A stretch of DNA of 5,299 nucleotides from Sulfurospirillum arcachonense (GTDB taxonomy: Bacteria; Campylobacterota; Campylobacteria; Campylobacterales; Sulfurospirillaceae), in assembly GCA_015662785.1 (NCBI GenBank), contig DQTM01000007.1, positions 1 to 5,299 of the forward strand, in the 5' to 3' direction. A program made the position numbers and the translations under genes. Below the pieces are notes generated by a model that was given only the letters and a program-made list of their open reading frames with translations, did not search any database and was not told the origin of the DNA. Below, one piece after another: positions 5,109-5,299 of this stretch. The first letter of the stretch is position 1, and the number at the start of each line of letters is the position of its first letter.

Positions 5109-5299
5109 ATGATATATCCTAAGTTTTACGATGAAGTAGAAACAATTAAGATTACAGATGAGCTTTCAGATGTTTTAGGTGCTTTTGAAGATGGTAACAT
5201 AGAGTTTTCTTATTTAGATGTTGTTAAGAGTGCAGGACATAGTTGTCCCACAGTAGCAGGAGCTTTTTTAATGCTTAAAGAAGGATTAAAGAGATTTGA
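5109..5299 (+). CDS. FmdE-like protein, 5' part only (runs off the window)
   Basis: The first 63 residues and two bases of the next codon are present, with no stop before the window ends. The start ATG has AAAAAGG 7 bases upstream. The segment SAGHSCPTVAGAFLMLKEG (41-59) matches the N-terminal Gly-His-x-Cys-Pro motif of FmdE-domain proteins (H44, C46), where the Cys and His are candidate metal or cofactor ligands. FmdE was named from formylmethanofuran dehydrogenase operons of methanogens; the role of the bacterial homologues is not established. I recall similar roughly 200-residue proteins in Sulfurimonas-type genomes with a comparable LGAFEDGxIEFSYLDVVK lead-in, but cannot verify that here. 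It is transcribed divergently from the methyltransferase gene and may share a control region with it. Confidence 0.75.
   Translation, partial: MIYPKFYDEVETIKITDELSDVLGAFEDGNIEFSYLDVVKSAGHSCPTVAGAFLMLKEGLKRF

Noticed and set aside
1..5299. A novel defence, mobile or biosynthetic system
   Set aside because: All genes fall into known housekeeping or widespread families, base composition looks uniform by eye, and there are no transposase, integrase, CRISPR or toxin-antitoxin signatures.

Overview
The window is AT-rich (about two thirds A+T by eye) and densely coding. It reads as a housekeeping stretch of a Campylobacterota (epsilonproteobacterial) chromosome, most like Sulfurimonas or a relative. 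The basis is the cdsA-dxr gene pair, also adjacent in Helicobacter pylori, a short Dxr of Campylobacterota type, and the codon use. The genus is inferred from memory of relatives, not from a search.

Layout: a short upstream region with a candidate promoter (1-84). Then a plus-strand run of four genes follows: cdsA (85-849, CDP-diacylglycerol synthase), dxr (850-1917, second step of the MEP isoprenoid pathway), a uraA-like NCS2 uracil permease gene (1969-3216), and a membrane-anchored calcineurin-type metallophosphoesterase gene (3234-4361). A minus-strand class I SAM-dependent methyltransferase gene (4344-4970) converges on the last of these with an 18-nt overlap. After a 138-bp divergent intergenic region, a plus-strand gene for an FmdE-like protein starts at 5109 and runs off the end of the window.

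The first two genes serve the membrane and envelope: phospholipid precursor and isoprenoid (undecaprenyl, quinone) supply. They are tightly coupled, since dxr starts with TTG on the base after the cdsA stop codon, in the same frame. The permease and phosphoesterase genes follow with good ribosome-binding sites and short gaps, but each junction carries a perfect inverted repeat. One is a 15-bp stem overlapping the dxr stop and ending just before the uraA Shine-Dalgarno. The other is an 11-bp stem that pairs part of the phosphoesterase Shine-Dalgarno and puts its start codon in the loop.

No defence system, mobile element, CRISPR array, tRNA or rRNA is visible. The least expected signal is an 8-bp palindrome, TACATGTA, occurring six times, always inside genes and always in the frame that encodes Leu-His-Val. 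It looks like a highly iterated palindrome rather than a set of operators.
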